Source of the DNA: Anaerolineales bacterium
GTDB taxonomy: Bacteria > Chloroflexota > Anaerolineae > Anaerolineales > Villigracilaceae
Assembly: GCA_016934715.1 (NCBI GenBank)
Contig: JAFGSI010000053.1
Span: 45,973-109,972, forward strand
Direction of reading: 5' to 3'
Length of the DNA: 64,000 nucleotides
This document shows positions 1-10,069 of this stretch, one piece after another. A model generated the notes under the pieces. That model was not told the DNA's origin. It made no database searches and saw only the letters and a list, made by a program, of their open reading frames with translations. The translations under genes were made by a program, and so were the position numbers. The first letter of the stretch is position 1. Every line of letters begins with the position of its first letter.

Positions 1-1
1 A

Positions 2-463
2 TACGGCTACCACATCCTGACTCCATTGATCCTGGCCGAGGGCACCGCTGTGCTGGTCGACCGGGGCTGGGTCGCCGGGGAATACGATCGGCCCGCATCC
101 TGGCGTGTCTTCGACGAACCGGCCTCTGTCACGGTGACGGGCATCCTCCGTCTCGGTCGGGCGGAGGCCGAAATGGGCGGCCAGCGGAACCCGGTCACGA
201 TCCCCGGCCAACCCAACTACTTCTGGATTTTTCCAGACATGGGCCAGATCAATGCCCAGATGCCCTATCGGCTGTTGCCGGTCTACCTGCAGCAGGCTCC
301 GGATGGCGCACAGGTTTCCATGCCATATCAAGCCCTGCCGGTGCTGGACCTGAACGACGGTCCGCACCTGGGCTACGCCCTGCAGTGGTTCTTCTACGCC
401 GCGTTGCTCTTCTTGGGTTACCCGGTTAGCCTGCGGAAACAAGTCCAATCAGCAAGGTCATGA
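2..463 (+). CDS. SURF1-like oxidase assembly protein, C-terminal part (5' end outside window)
   Basis: The reading frame is open from the window edge, so the N-terminus is missing. An internal TTG at 26 is not a convincing start because homologous sequence (GYHILTPLILAEG) runs upstream of it. SURF1 hallmarks are visible: the LVDRGWV segment, and near the C-terminus NDGPHLGYALQWFFYAAL followed by one membrane helix and a short basic tail. SURF1/Shy1 proteins are membrane proteins that help assemble haem-copper cytochrome oxidase, probably at haem insertion. The stop codon overlaps the ATG of the following cydDC gene (ATGA), so the two are probably translationally coupled. The family assignment is strong; the exact oxidase served cannot be seen. 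Confidence 0.85.
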   Translation, partial: YGYHILTPLILAEGTAVLVDRGWVAGEYDRPASWRVFDEPASVTVTGILRLGRAEAEMGGQRNPVTIPGQPNYFWIFPDMGQINAQMPYRLLPVYLQQAPDGAQVSMPYQALPVLDLNDGPHLGYALQWFFYAALLFLGYPVSLRKQVQSARS

Positions 464-3400
464 CCCGCCGCCTGTTCGCCCTCGCCCGCGACTCCCGCCT
501 GGCCCTGGCCCTGACGGTCCTCTTCGGACTCCTGGCCGGCGGACTGGCCATCGGCCAGGCCTCGGCCCTCAGCACGGCTGTAGCGCGGGTCTTCCTGGAC
601 GGGGCCTCCCGGGCGGAGGTCTGGCCGTACCTGGGCCTGATCCTGGTCCTGGTTGCCGGGCGGGGTTTGCTGGCCTGGGGGATCGAGGTCAGCGCCCATG
701 CCGTGGCGCGGCGGGTCAAGACTGACCTGCGCGAGCGCCTGTTCGACAAGATCCTATCCCTGGGCCCGGTCTACACGCGCGGTGAGCGCAGCGGCGAGTT
801 GACCTCCGCCGCCGTGGAAGGGATCGAGGCCCTGGAAGCCTACTTCAGTCAATACCTGCCCCAGCTGCTGATCGCGGCACTCGTCCCGCTCAGTATCCTG
901 GTCTTTGTATTTCCGGCGGATATTCTCTCTGGTCTTGTCCTGCTCCTGACGGCACCCCTGATCCCGCTCTTCATGGTCTTGATCGGCAAGGCCGCCGAGG
1001 CCCTGACCGGGCGCCAGTACGCCCTGCTCGGCCGCCTGAGCGCCCACTTCCTCGACAGCCTGCAGGGCCTGGAGACCCTCAAGCAGTTCGGCCGGGCGCG
1101 CGACCAGGTCGAGTCGCTGCGGCGCTCGAGCGAGCGCTTCCGCGACGTGACCCTCTCGGTCCTGCGGGTGACCTTCCTCTCGGCGCTGGCTCTGGAGTTG
1201 ATCGCCACTCTCAGCACGGCGGTCGTCGCCGTCGAGATCGGGTTGCGCCTGCTGGCAGGCGGCCTGCCCTTTGCGAGGGCGCTCTTCCTGCTGGTCCTGG
1301 CGCCTGAGTTCTATCTTCCGCTGCGCATGCTCGGTCTGCGCTTCCACGCCGGGATGGCTGGTGTGACCGCCGCCCGGCGCATCTTTGCCATCCTGGATGT
1401 TCCCGCAGCGACCGCGCTTCCCCCTTTGCCGTCCGCAGTCCGGGGACCGGGCACCGTCCGCCTGCGATCGGTCGCCTTCACCTATCCCGGTGAACGCCAG
1501 CCGGCGCTGCAGGATGTCTCATTGACCATCCAGGCCGGTGAACACCTTGCCCTGGTCGGGCCGAGCGGAGCTGGGAAGTCGACCCTGGCGGCCCTGCTGC
1601 TGGGCTTCATCGTGCCCGCGACGGGCGAGATCTCCCTGGATGGCAGGCCGGCCGCCCAGGTCGGGGAATCTGCCTGGCGGCGGACCTTCGCCTGGGTGCC
1701 GCAGGCTCCCTATCTGTTCCACGATACAATTGCGGGCAATCTGCGTATAGCCAGAAAGGCTGCCACGCCGACCGAGATGCATACGGCTCTGCAGGCCGCC
1801 GGGCTGGAGGAATTCGTCGCCTCGCTTCCGGAAGGGCTCGAGACGGTCATTGGCGAGCAGGGAGCCCGCCTCAGCGGGGGCCAAGCCCAGCGGCTGGCCC
1901 TGGCGCGGGCCTTCCTGCGTGACGCACCGGTCTTGGTCCTCGACGAACCGACCTCCAGCCTGGACCCCGGGCAGGAGGCCCTGGTCGAGTCAGCCACCCG
2001 CCGGTTGATGCGGGGGCGCACGGTGCTGACGATCGCCCACCGCCTGAACACCACTTTCCGGGCAGACCGCATCCTGGTGCTGGACAAAGGCCGTCTCGTC
2101 GAAACCGGGACCCACCGCCAGCTGCTGGAGCGCGGTGGCCTGTACGCCCGCATGGTCGGTCCGGCTGCCGGGGTTTTTTCAGCCGTCGAAGAAAGGCTCC
2201 CGAGTGAAACGAGCGGTGCGAATCTGGCAGTCGACTCATATTCGGCGGCCCCTGTTTCGCAATCATCCACTGGCGGTCGAAAACCGGGAATCGCCGTCCA
2301 GCTGCTGTCATTCCTGCGGTCCGCCTGGGATCAGGTGGCGCTCTCGGTCCTGCTCGGGGCGCTGACAGTGGGCGCCTCGGTTGGCTTGCTGGGCGCCTCG
2401 TCCTGGTTGATCGCCACGGCAGCCCTGCAGCCCTCGATCGCTGACCTGCAGGTGGCCATCGTTGGTGTGCGCTTCTTCGGGCTGGGGCGCGGGTTCTTCC
2501 GCTATCTTGAGCGGCTGGTCTCGCACAACGTGACCTTCCGCCTGCTGACCCGCCTGCGGGTCTGGTTCTACGAGCAGCTCGAGCCGCTCGCCCCGGCCCG
2601 GCTGATGGGATTCCGCGCGGGCGACCTGCTCAACCGCATCATTGCCGATGTCGCGACACTGGAGAACTTCTACGTGCGGGTCGTCGCCCCACCGCTGGTA
2701 GCGCTGGTCATTGTCCTTGCCATGACGCTTTTCCTGGGGAGGTTTGACCCGGCCCTGGCCTGGGCCTATCTGGCCTGCGCCCTGGCCCTGGGCCTGTTGG
2801 TGCCCATCCTGACCCGGATCCTGGGGTGCGGTCCCGGGAAGGACCTGGTGCATACCCGGGCGACGTTGCGCGTCTGCCTGCTGGACGGCATCCAGGGCCT
2901 GGCCGACCTGCTGGCCTTCGGTCAGGCGGCGGACTACCGGCATCGGGTCCGACAGGCCGGGGAGGCCTGCGAACAGGCCGGGGTGCGCCTGGCCCGGGTA
3001 ACGGGCCTGGCCGGCGGAGCCGGTGTCCTGTTTGCCGGGCTGGGAATGTGGTCCGTTCTCTTCCTGGCGATCCCGCTTGCAACGGCCGGTTCCATGGACG
3101 GGGTGCTGCTGCCGGTCCTGGCCCTGATGGCCCTGGCCAGCTTCGAAGCCCTGCTGCCGTTGCCGGCAGCGGCCCAGAACCTGTCTGCCAGCCTCGAGGC
3201 AGGCCGGCGCCTGTTCGAATTCGTCGAGCACGACCAGGCGCCACTTGCCATCCCGCTGCCAGTCGTTGCAGGTCAGGGGCCGCCCGTGCCCGACCTGCAG
3301 ATCGCCAATTTGACCTTCACCTATCCCGGGAGTCTCACCCCGGCGTTGCAGGAGGTTTGCCTGGCGCTGCCGCCGGGCAGGCGTCTGGCGGTCATCGGGC

Positions 3401-4035
3401 CAAGCGGGGCGGGCAAGTCGACCCTTGTAAACCTGCTGCTGCGCTTCTGGGACCCGCCCGAGGGGAGCATCCACCTTGGGGGTCGCGACCTGAGCGCGGT
3501 CTTGCCCGAGCAGGCCCGGGAACACTTCAGCGTCATCTCGCAGCGCACCTACCTGTTCAACGTCTCCGTCCGTGAAAACCTGCTGCTGGCAAAACCGGAG
3601 GCAACATGGGAGCAGGTCGAGCAGGCTGCCCGGGAGGCCCAGTTGCACGAGTTCATCCTTGACCTCCCGCAGGGTTACGAAACGGTCGTTGGCGAGCACG
3701 GCCTGCGCCTGAGCGGCGGCGAACGCCAGCGCCTGGCCCTGGCCCGGGCCCTGCTCAAGGACGCCCCGATCCTGCTTCTGGATGAACCGACCGCCAACCT
3801 CGATCCCCTCATTGAGCGGCGCATCCTGGAGCGGATCCTGGCCGCCGGCCGCGGCCGGTCATTGCTGCTGATCACCCACCGTCTGGTCGCGCTGGAGGCC
3901 ATGGACGAGATCGTCGTCCTGGATGGTGGTGGGATCGTCGAGCGCGGCACGCATGCAGCGCTGCTGGACGGAGCCGGCTTATATCTGCGTCTCTGGAATC
4001 TTCAGAATCGGATCTTCCTGCAGGAGGTGGGATGA
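460..4035 (+). CDS. cydDC: Fused thiol-reductant ABC exporter CydD-CydC
   Basis: This 1191-residue protein contains two complete ABC half-transporters in one chain. Half one: membrane helices over about residues 1-330, Walker A GPSGAGKST at about 367, signature LSGGQ at about 471, then Walker B LVLDEPTSS. Half two: membrane helices over about 620-930, Walker A near 980, signature LSGGE near 1084, Walker B LLLDEPTAN. In E. coli CydD and CydC are separate proteins that export cysteine and glutathione to the periplasm and are needed for cytochrome bd and c assembly; the order here (CydD-like, then CydC-like) fits a gene fusion. Location after a SURF1 gene supports a role in respiratory oxidase maturation. 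Other lipid or drug ABC exporters cannot be excluded from sequence alone. Confidence 0.85.
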   Translation: MTRRLFALARDSRLALALTVLFGLLAGGLAIGQASALSTAVARVFLDGASRAEVWPYLGLILVLVAGRGLLAWGIEVSAHAVARRVKTDLRERLFDKILSLGPVYTRGERSGELTSAAVEGIEALEAYFSQYLPQLLIAALVPLSILVFVFPADILSGLVLLLTAPLIPLFMVLIGKAAEALTGRQYALLGRLSAHFLDSLQGLETLKQFGRARDQVESLRRSSERFRDVTLSVLRVTFLSALALELIATLSTAVVAVEIGLRLLAGGLPFARALFLLVLAPEFYLPLRMLGLRFHAGMAGVTAARRIFAILDVPAATALPPLPSAVRGPGTVRLRSVAFTYPGERQPALQDVSLTIQAGEHLALVGPSGAGKSTLAALLLGFIVPATGEISLDGRPAAQVGESAWRRTFAWVPQAPYLFHDTIAGNLRIARKAATPTEMHTALQAAGLEEFVASLPEGLETVIGEQGARLSGGQAQRLALARAFLRDAPVLVLDEPTSSLDPGQEALVESATRRLMRGRTVLTIAHRLNTTFRADRILVLDKGRLVETGTHRQLLERGGLYARMVGPAAGVFSAVEERLPSETSGANLAVDSYSAAPVSQSSTGGRKPGIAVQLLSFLRSAWDQVALSVLLGALTVGASVGLLGASSWLIATAALQPSIADLQVAIVGVRFFGLGRGFFRYLERLVSHNVTFRLLTRLRVWFYEQLEPLAPARLMGFRAGDLLNRIIADVATLENFYVRVVAPPLVALVIVLAMTLFLGRFDPALAWAYLACALALGLLVPILTRILGCGPGKDLVHTRATLRVCLLDGIQGLADLLAFGQAADYRHRVRQAGEACEQAGVRLARVTGLAGGAGVLFAGLGMWSVLFLAIPLATAGSMDGVLLPVLALMALASFEALLPLPAAAQNLSASLEAGRRLFEFVEHDQAPLAIPLPVVAGQGPPVPDLQIANLTFTYPGSLTPALQEVCLALPPGRRLAVIGPSGAGKSTLVNLLLRFWDPPEGSIHLGGRDLSAVLPEQAREHFSVISQRTYLFNVSVRENLLLAKPEATWEQVEQAAREAQLHEFILDLPQGYETVVGEHGLRLSGGERQRLALARALLKDAPILLLDEPTANLDPLIERRILERILAAGRGRSLLLITHRLVALEAMDEIVVLDGGGIVERGTHAALLDGAGLYLRLWNLQNRIFLQEVG

Positions 4036-4097
4036 AGACCAGGAGAAAAAATGCTTGAGGCATGACGAGGGGAGTTTCGGAGAATGGACATTGTTGC

Positions 4098-4126
4098 TTG
4101 ACTTTACGTGCAGGTCGAATTACAAT
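4098..4126 (+). promoter_or_regulatory. Sigma70-type promoter of the fluoride riboswitch-eno transcript
   Basis: TTGACT at 4098-4103 and TACAAT at 4121-4126 are separated by 17 bp. The expected transcription start, about 4133, falls exactly at the first base of the riboswitch aptamer at 4134, so promoter and RNA element support each other. Confidence 0.85.
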
Positions 4127-4133
4127 CCCTGTC

Positions 4134-5532
<1,399 letters not shown>

Positions 5533-5598
5533 TTCCGGCTGCTCGAAAACTGCGAACCACCGGGCTCGAAAGGCAGTCACCGTCGAGGAAAGGTCCTG

Positions 5599-6315
5599 AT
5601 GCCGAGTTTCACAGCCTACAATATTCTGGAGGTCTGCCGTCAACCCGGCTGTCCGGTTTGCCGCCTGGAGCAGCGTTACGTGGAGCGCTACCTGGATAAC
5701 CAGTTCTATGAGAACGTCAACAACCCGGATTGGCGCAATCTGCTACGCCTCAGTCTGGGATTCTGCCGGGAGCATGCCTGGCTGGCTGTGGATGAACGCC
5801 TGGGGGATGCCCTTGGCTTTGCGATCATCTATCATGATGCCATCGGAGCGACCCTGGAATGCCTGGACAAGGGCTTTCCGCCCCCGACCCGGCGATGGGC
5901 AGGTAGGCTCAAACGCATCCCCGAACAGGTGCGGGCTATGGTTTACAGGGCCATCTACGCCCTCACGCCCCGGAAGCGCTGCCCGGCTTGCCAGAAACGG
6001 GACGAGATGACATCCATTATTGTGTCGTCGCTGGTCGAAAGCCTTGAACAGCAGGAAATGGCGGAAGCGCTCCAGGCTTCAGACGGATTATGTTTGCCCC
6101 ATCTGAGGCTGGCTCTGCAGGCAGTCAGGGACATCCCCTCTTGTGAGATGCTGATCGCCATCCATCGGAGAAAACTGGAAACCTTGCAGGCGGAATTGGC
6201 CGAGCTGATCCGCAAGCACGATTACCGGTTTTCGAAGGATGGTTTCGGGAAAGAGGGAGATTCCTGGCTGCGGGCAGTGGCCATGATGGCAGGAAATCCA
6301 AAGTCCAGGCAGTAA
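5599..6315 (+). CDS. DUF6062 family protein (Cys-rich, unknown function)
   Basis: This 238-residue soluble protein resembles the DUF6062 family, for which I know no function. It has paired cysteine motifs: CPVC near residue 15, FCREH near 52, CPAC near 131 and LCLPH near 158, an arrangement that repeats (CPxC then C-x-x-H) and suggests two metal-binding repeats. The rest is predicted mostly helical. The start at 5599 has a GAGGAAAGG sequence upstream. It lies 66 bp behind eno with no terminator seen between them, so it is probably under the same fluoride riboswitch. That link to fluoride is inference from position only. Confidence 0.6.
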   Translation: MPSFTAYNILEVCRQPGCPVCRLEQRYVERYLDNQFYENVNNPDWRNLLRLSLGFCREHAWLAVDERLGDALGFAIIYHDAIGATLECLDKGFPPPTRRWAGRLKRIPEQVRAMVYRAIYALTPRKRCPACQKRDEMTSIIVSSLVESLEQQEMAEALQASDGLCLPHLRLALQAVRDIPSCEMLIAIHRRKLETLQAELAELIRKHDYRFSKDGFGKEGDSWLRAVAMMAGNPKSRQ

Positions 6316-6414
6316 AAGACGGCAAGAAAAGATCCGGGAAATCCCTGCCTGGGAAAGGGATTGCACAGCGGCTCTCCACCTCCCAGCCGCAAACAACGAG
6401 AATCGCAGCTCTCG

Positions 6415-6457
6415 AAAGAGCACCCTCGCCGGACGAGAGGCAGAAGTGCTCTTTTTT
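6415..6457. terminator. Bidirectional terminator between the eno and crcB operons
   Basis: AAAGAGCAC (6415-6423) pairs with GTGCTCTTT (6446-6454), with a smaller inner CCTC/GAGG pairing, and is flanked by A-rich and T-rich runs. It lies between the convergent DUF6062 gene and the DUF190-CBS gene, and would serve both strands. Confidence 0.8.
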
Positions 6458-7715
6458 ATCCGAGGGAGATCGCCCGGAGCAGGATATGGCGATCCACCAA
6501 CCCCAATGGATGATTCTTCTCGTCTACCACCACCAGCCACTTGCGTTTGGGAGACATCATCATCTTGACAGCATCTACCAGGGGAGTTTCCCGCCTGGCC
6601 GTCAGCACACCGGGGGACATCAATGCGCCTGCCGTTACCTTGCTGGCAGGCGTCTTGGCTCTGCCGCGCAGGGCGGTCAGCACGCCGTGCCGCTCGGAGG
6701 GTTGGATGCGCGCCACAACATCTGAATCGCTGATCAGGCCCACCGCGTTTCCCTTCTCATCCACCACGATGACACGATGAGAGCCGCTGTCCAGCAAGGT
6801 GTCCACGATGATGCCCAGGTCATCCTCCTGCCGGACCACTGGAATGCTGGGGGACATCACGTCCTGCACACTGGTCGCCGCGCCCAGTGGAGCGGTCATC
6901 TTACGGGCCTCCTTTTCGGCCACCAACCGCAGGACGTCCACCCGAGAAAGCATACCGACCAGCCTGTTGTTGTCATCGACCACCGGCAGCCGCTTGATGC
7001 CTGCCTTTGCCATGCGGGAGGCGGCCACCCCCAGCGAATCCTTCGCCCTCACGGTGATTGCCGGTTTGGACATTACTTCGGCCACAGTCAGGGGAGAGCT
7101 GCGCAGCCGCTCGATCTCGTCTTTCAGGAAGGCGGCATCCAACCGCTCGGCGACCGAAAGGCGCTGTTGTAAGCCGGCGCGTTCCAGCAGATCCTCGTCG
7201 GTAAGCATCCCTACCACCGCGCCATCCTGATCTACAACCGGCAAGGCTTTCAAAAGGGTATCGAGCATTTTCTGCCAGGCATCTACCACGGGCATCGTCG
7301 GGAGGAGCGCGACCACATCGCGGGTCATCACCTCGTCCATGAACCGGTCGGCAGGCAGCGGGTTCAGGTAGCGGTGCGTATACTTGATCACGTGGGTGTC
7401 TTCCACCATGACCAGGCCCTCGGTCACCATCGGCGCGACCAGGTCGATCACATGGGCGATTTTCTCGGGCGCGTCCACCACCTGGATGCAAAGCGGCAGG
7501 TCTTCCGAAAGCCGCAGGATCGAGGCGGTGTGAATAAGCGAGTGAGCGCCGAAACCAGCCACGCCGCGCAATACCGTTGCCCCGGCGATCTTCTCCGCTT
7601 TGAGCATTTCCAGAATGGCGGCGTAGAGCGGCCGGCCGCGCCATTTGTCGCTTTCGCCGATAAAGATCGTCAGGAGCTGTGCATCTTCACTGAGTCTTGG
7701 GGTCATTTTCGCCAT
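6456..7715 (-). CDS. DUF190 domain protein with four CBS motifs
   Basis: The 419-residue protein starts with a DUF190 domain (about residues 10-110, containing IFIGESDKWRGRPLY and GVAGFG), a PII-like fold usually found beside or fused to CrcB. Four CBS motifs follow, each with the typical PVVD..G..VG.L pattern, beginning near VMTRDVV, VMSKPAITV, VMSPSIPVV and LMSPGVL. CBS modules usually bind adenosine nucleotides and regulate transporters or enzymes. The gene begins 3 bp after the crcB stop, so it is in the same riboswitch-controlled transcript. A regulatory role in fluoride export, perhaps sensing adenylate charge, is inference. The extreme 3' end overlaps the terminator stem region. Confidence 0.85.
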   Translation of the reverse strand: MAKMTPRLSEDAQLLTIFIGESDKWRGRPLYAAILEMLKAEKIAGATVLRGVAGFGAHSLIHTASILRLSEDLPLCIQVVDAPEKIAHVIDLVAPMVTEGLVMVEDTHVIKYTHRYLNPLPADRFMDEVMTRDVVALLPTMPVVDAWQKMLDTLLKALPVVDQDGAVVGMLTDEDLLERAGLQQRLSVAERLDAAFLKDEIERLRSSPLTVAEVMSKPAITVRAKDSLGVAASRMAKAGIKRLPVVDDNNRLVGMLSRVDVLRLVAEKEARKMTAPLGAATSVQDVMSPSIPVVRQEDDLGIIVDTLLDSGSHRVIVVDEKGNAVGLISDSDVVARIQPSERHGVLTALRGRAKTPASKVTAGALMSPGVLTARRETPLVDAVKMMMSPKRKWLVVVDEKNHPLGLVDRHILLRAISLG

Positions 7716-7718
7716 CCT

Positions 7719-8102
7719 TTAGACAGCCTTGCCTAGCAGGATACCCGCCAGAACAGCTGCTGCCCCGAGAATGCTGCTTCCCAATAAATTGATCAGGCCC
7801 AACCCAACCTGACCTTTCAGGATCAGGTTTACACTCTCGTAAGTATACGTGGAAAATGTAGTGTACGCGCCGAGAAAGCCGATCGTCACAAGCAGCCGCC
7901 AGCGCGGATCCACCAGAAAACGATCGGTGACCAGCGTAATGAAAAAACCCAGCATCAGGCTGCCCGTGACATTGATGATCAGTGTGCCGAATGGGAAGGT
8001 CGTTCCGAAGCGCTCCGCTGCCCAGCCGCCCAACCAGTAACGTGCATTCGCTCCGAGGATGGCTCCCAGCGAGATGATCAGGAATTTATCCATTCTCTCC
8101 AT
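7719..8102 (-). CDS. crcB: Fluoride exporter/channel CrcB (Fluc)
   Basis: The 127-residue protein has four predicted membrane helices. It shows the conserved GAILGANARYWLGGW N-terminal region, the NVTGSLMLGF helix and the GFLGAYTTFSTYTYE motif, whose Phe and Thr residues line the fluoride path in Fluc channels. Fluc forms antiparallel dimers in the inner membrane and lets cytoplasmic fluoride leave. Two in-frame ATGs are possible, at 8102 and 8093; AAAGG lies at a good distance before the first. It is preceded on its own strand by a fluoride riboswitch and followed at 3 bp by the DUF190-CBS gene. Confidence 0.95.
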   Translation of the reverse strand: MERMDKFLIISLGAILGANARYWLGGWAAERFGTTFPFGTLIINVTGSLMLGFFITLVTDRFLVDPRWRLLVTIGFLGAYTTFSTYTYESVNLILKGQVGLGLINLLGSSILGAAAVLAGILLGKAV

Positions 8103-8150
8103 GAAAACCTTTGTGAATCTATGGGACAGCGATCAGTCTATTGGCAAAGG

Positions 8151-8186
8151 CAATAAAATACCCCTACTGAGGGAATCCAGTAGAGG
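8151..8186 (-). terminator. Riboswitch expression-platform terminator before crcB
   Basis: On the minus strand CCTCTACTG pairs with CAGTAGGGG across a short loop, followed by the T-rich tract TATTTTATT. The left arm is the 3' end of the aptamer, so the two folds exclude each other. The tract is less perfect than the one before eno. Confidence 0.75.
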
Positions 8187-8224
8187 CCATCAGTCCGCAG
8201 ACGGTTTTGGCGAGCCTCATCGCC
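8176..8224 (-). promoter_or_regulatory. Fluoride riboswitch (crcB motif) in the crcB leader
   Basis: Reading the minus strand from 8224, the sequence starts GGCGATGAGGCTCGCC, then AAAACCGTC, a short loop, GACTGATGGCCTCTACTG. It is almost base for base the fluoride aptamer consensus as I recall it from Thermotoga. It lies upstream of crcB, the best-known target of this class, so the assignment is essentially certain. Fluoride binding should release the downstream terminator and turn on crcB and the DUF190-CBS gene. Confidence 0.95.
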
Positions 8225-8232
8225 GTGCGAGT

Positions 8233-8238
8233 ATTGTA
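8233..8238 (-). promoter_or_regulatory. Extended -10 promoter element for the crcB operon
   Basis: On the minus strand TGA-TACAAT forms an extended -10 box. The predicted start, about 8226, lies at the first base of the aptamer. No convincing -35 hexamer is seen. Confidence 0.7.
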
Positions 8239-8586
8239 TCACGCTTTTTGGGCCGAGGTGGTTTGCTCAGATCTGGGAGTGGTAAAGGAGTGGGCCAGGT
8301 TTCCACGCCATTGGCAGGCTCCTACCGAGTGACGGCCTCTGACCGGGCCACCGGCCAGAGGGTCCGGCCGTTGCCATGAATCCCGGGACCTGTTGCTCGG
8401 GCCTGGCCAAGGCCAGGATCCTCAATCAAAATGATGGCGAGTGGCCTCTTCGGAATCCCTGTGCCAGCCGCTGTGAGCATAACCGGCCTTTTGCCCCTTG
8501 GAGTCCATGCCTTGCCAGAGCCGGGACCCTTGCGGTGCACGACCCTCACTGGCAGTTTGGGAAGGTGTGGAATGTTTTGATTTTGC
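8239..8586. other. Intergenic stretch without a recognised gene
   Basis: About 350 bp lie between the crcB promoter and the rho promoter. Short open frames exist on both strands but none has a ribosome site, family match or convincing start. I see no repeat or RNA element here. Confidence 0.5.
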
Positions 8587-8615
8587 TTGCACCTGCCCTG
8601 TAACCATGCTATAAT
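8587..8615 (+). promoter_or_regulatory. Promoter of rho
   Basis: TTGCAC at 8587-8592 and TATAAT at 8610-8615 are spaced by 17 bp, with TGC before the -10 as an extended -10 element. The transcript would carry a leader of about 170 nt before the rho ATG, long enough for the autoregulatory early termination known for rho in other bacteria. Confidence 0.8.
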
Positions 8616-8791
8616 GCTGGCACGCTTGATTGTTCGGTCCATCCCCCTTTGGATGACAAGTCTATCTGGTGAACACACCCCTCTTCTGAGTTAATGCAGT
8701 TGATTTTCTATTGGCCCGCGCATGGGGGCGCATGTTATCTTTGCTCGTCGTAAGCACCCATCCCACCCTATGAAATTGTTGAGAACGCGAC

Positions 8792-10069
8792 ATGGACATC
8801 CTTGAACTCGAAAACAAGCCCTTGGCCGATCTGCGGAATGTGGCCAAGGAATTCAATGTAGCCAATGCCCACCGCCTGAAGAAAGAGGCGCTGATTCTGC
8901 GCATCTGTCAGGAGGATGCTGCCCAGAAGGGCGTCGACTTGCGCGGCGGCATCCTGGAGATCATGAGCGAGGGCATCGGTTTCCTGCGCTCGGCGCGCTA
9001 TACGGTCAGTGAAGACGATGTCTACGTCTCGCAGGCCCAGTTGCGGCGTTACGAACTGCGCTCCGGCGACCTGATCATCGGCCACGTCCGCCCGCCACGC
9101 GAATCGGAGCGCCATTGGGGTCTGCTCAAGGTCGAGAGCGTCAACGGTGTCGATCCCGAAAAGGCCAAATTCCGGCCCAAGTTCGAAGACCTGACGCCGA
9201 TCTTCCCCGACGTCCGTTTCGATCTCGAGACGACGGGCGATATCCTGTCAACCCGCCTGATCAACCTGGTTGCCCCGATCGGGCGCGGCCAGCGCGGCCT
9301 GATCGTCTCGCCGCCCAAGGCGGGCAAGACGACCATTCTGAAGCAGATCGCCAATTCCATCTCGACCCAGTATCCCGACGTGCACCTGATGGTCGCCCTG
9401 ATCGGCGAACGCCCCGAGGAGGTCACCGACATGGATCGCTCGGTGGATGCGGAGGTCATTGCCTCAACCTTCGACGAACCGGTCACCTCCCATGTCCGTA
9501 CGGCCGAGATCGCCCTCGATCGGGCCAAGCGCCTGACCGAGATCGGCCGCCACGTGGTCATCCTGATGGATTCGATCACCCGTCTGGCGCGCGCCTACAA
9601 CCTGGTCGTCAATCCCTCCGGCCGGACCCTGTCCGGCGGCATGGACCCCACGGCTCTCTACCCGCCCAAACACTTCTTCGGTGCGGCCCGCAACTTCGAA
9701 GAGGGCGGCTCCCTGACCATTATTGCGACCTGCCTGGTGGACACCGGCTCGCGCCTCGACGATGTGGTCTATGAGGAGTTCAAGGGGACCGGCAACATGG
9801 AATTGCACCTGTCCCGCAGGTTGCAGGAACGGCGCATCTTCCCGGCCGTGGACATCGAGCGCTCCTCCACCCGTCGCGAGGATCTGCTCCTGGGGCCTGA
9901 TATCCTCCAGCGGGTCTGGACCATGCGGCGCATGTATATCCAGATGGTCTCCTCCCCGCCGCAGGGGGCCGGGATGGATGCCGCGGTGGCCACCGAGGCG
10001 ATCCTGCAGCGTATCAACAAGACCAAGAACAACCAGGAATTCCTGGAAACCCTGACTGACGGAATATGA
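8792..10069 (+). CDS. rho: Transcription termination factor Rho
   Basis: The 425-residue protein is the hexameric RNA-dependent ATPase that ends transcription at Rho-dependent sites. It has an N-terminal SAP-like helical region (LADLRNVAKEFNV), a cold-shock RNA-binding domain (GGILEIMSEGIGFLR), the Walker A loop SPPKAGKTT at about residues 173-182, ERPEEVTDM, the Walker B region HVVILMDSITRLARAYN, and the C-terminal SGGMDPTALYPPKHFFGAARN segment. There is no large N-terminal insertion. Its TGA overlaps the ATG of the next gene, a LysM-M23 peptidase, indicating coupled translation. Confidence 0.98.
   Translation: MDILELENKPLADLRNVAKEFNVANAHRLKKEALILRICQEDAAQKGVDLRGGILEIMSEGIGFLRSARYTVSEDDVYVSQAQLRRYELRSGDLIIGHVRPPRESERHWGLLKVESVNGVDPEKAKFRPKFEDLTPIFPDVRFDLETTGDILSTRLINLVAPIGRGQRGLIVSPPKAGKTTILKQIANSISTQYPDVHLMVALIGERPEEVTDMDRSVDAEVIASTFDEPVTSHVRTAEIALDRAKRLTEIGRHVVILMDSITRLARAYNLVVNPSGRTLSGGMDPTALYPPKHFFGAARNFEEGGSLTIIATCLVDTGSRLDDVVYEEFKGTGNMELHLSRRLQERRIFPAVDIERSSTRREDLLLGPDILQRVWTMRRMYIQMVSSPPQGAGMDAAVATEAILQRINKTKNNQEFLETLTDGI

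Noticed and set aside
2308..3699. 463-codon minus-strand frame inside cydDC
   Set aside because: Its product is Gln/Arg-rich and repetitive, typical of an antisense shadow; cydDC has full ABC motifs on the plus strand.
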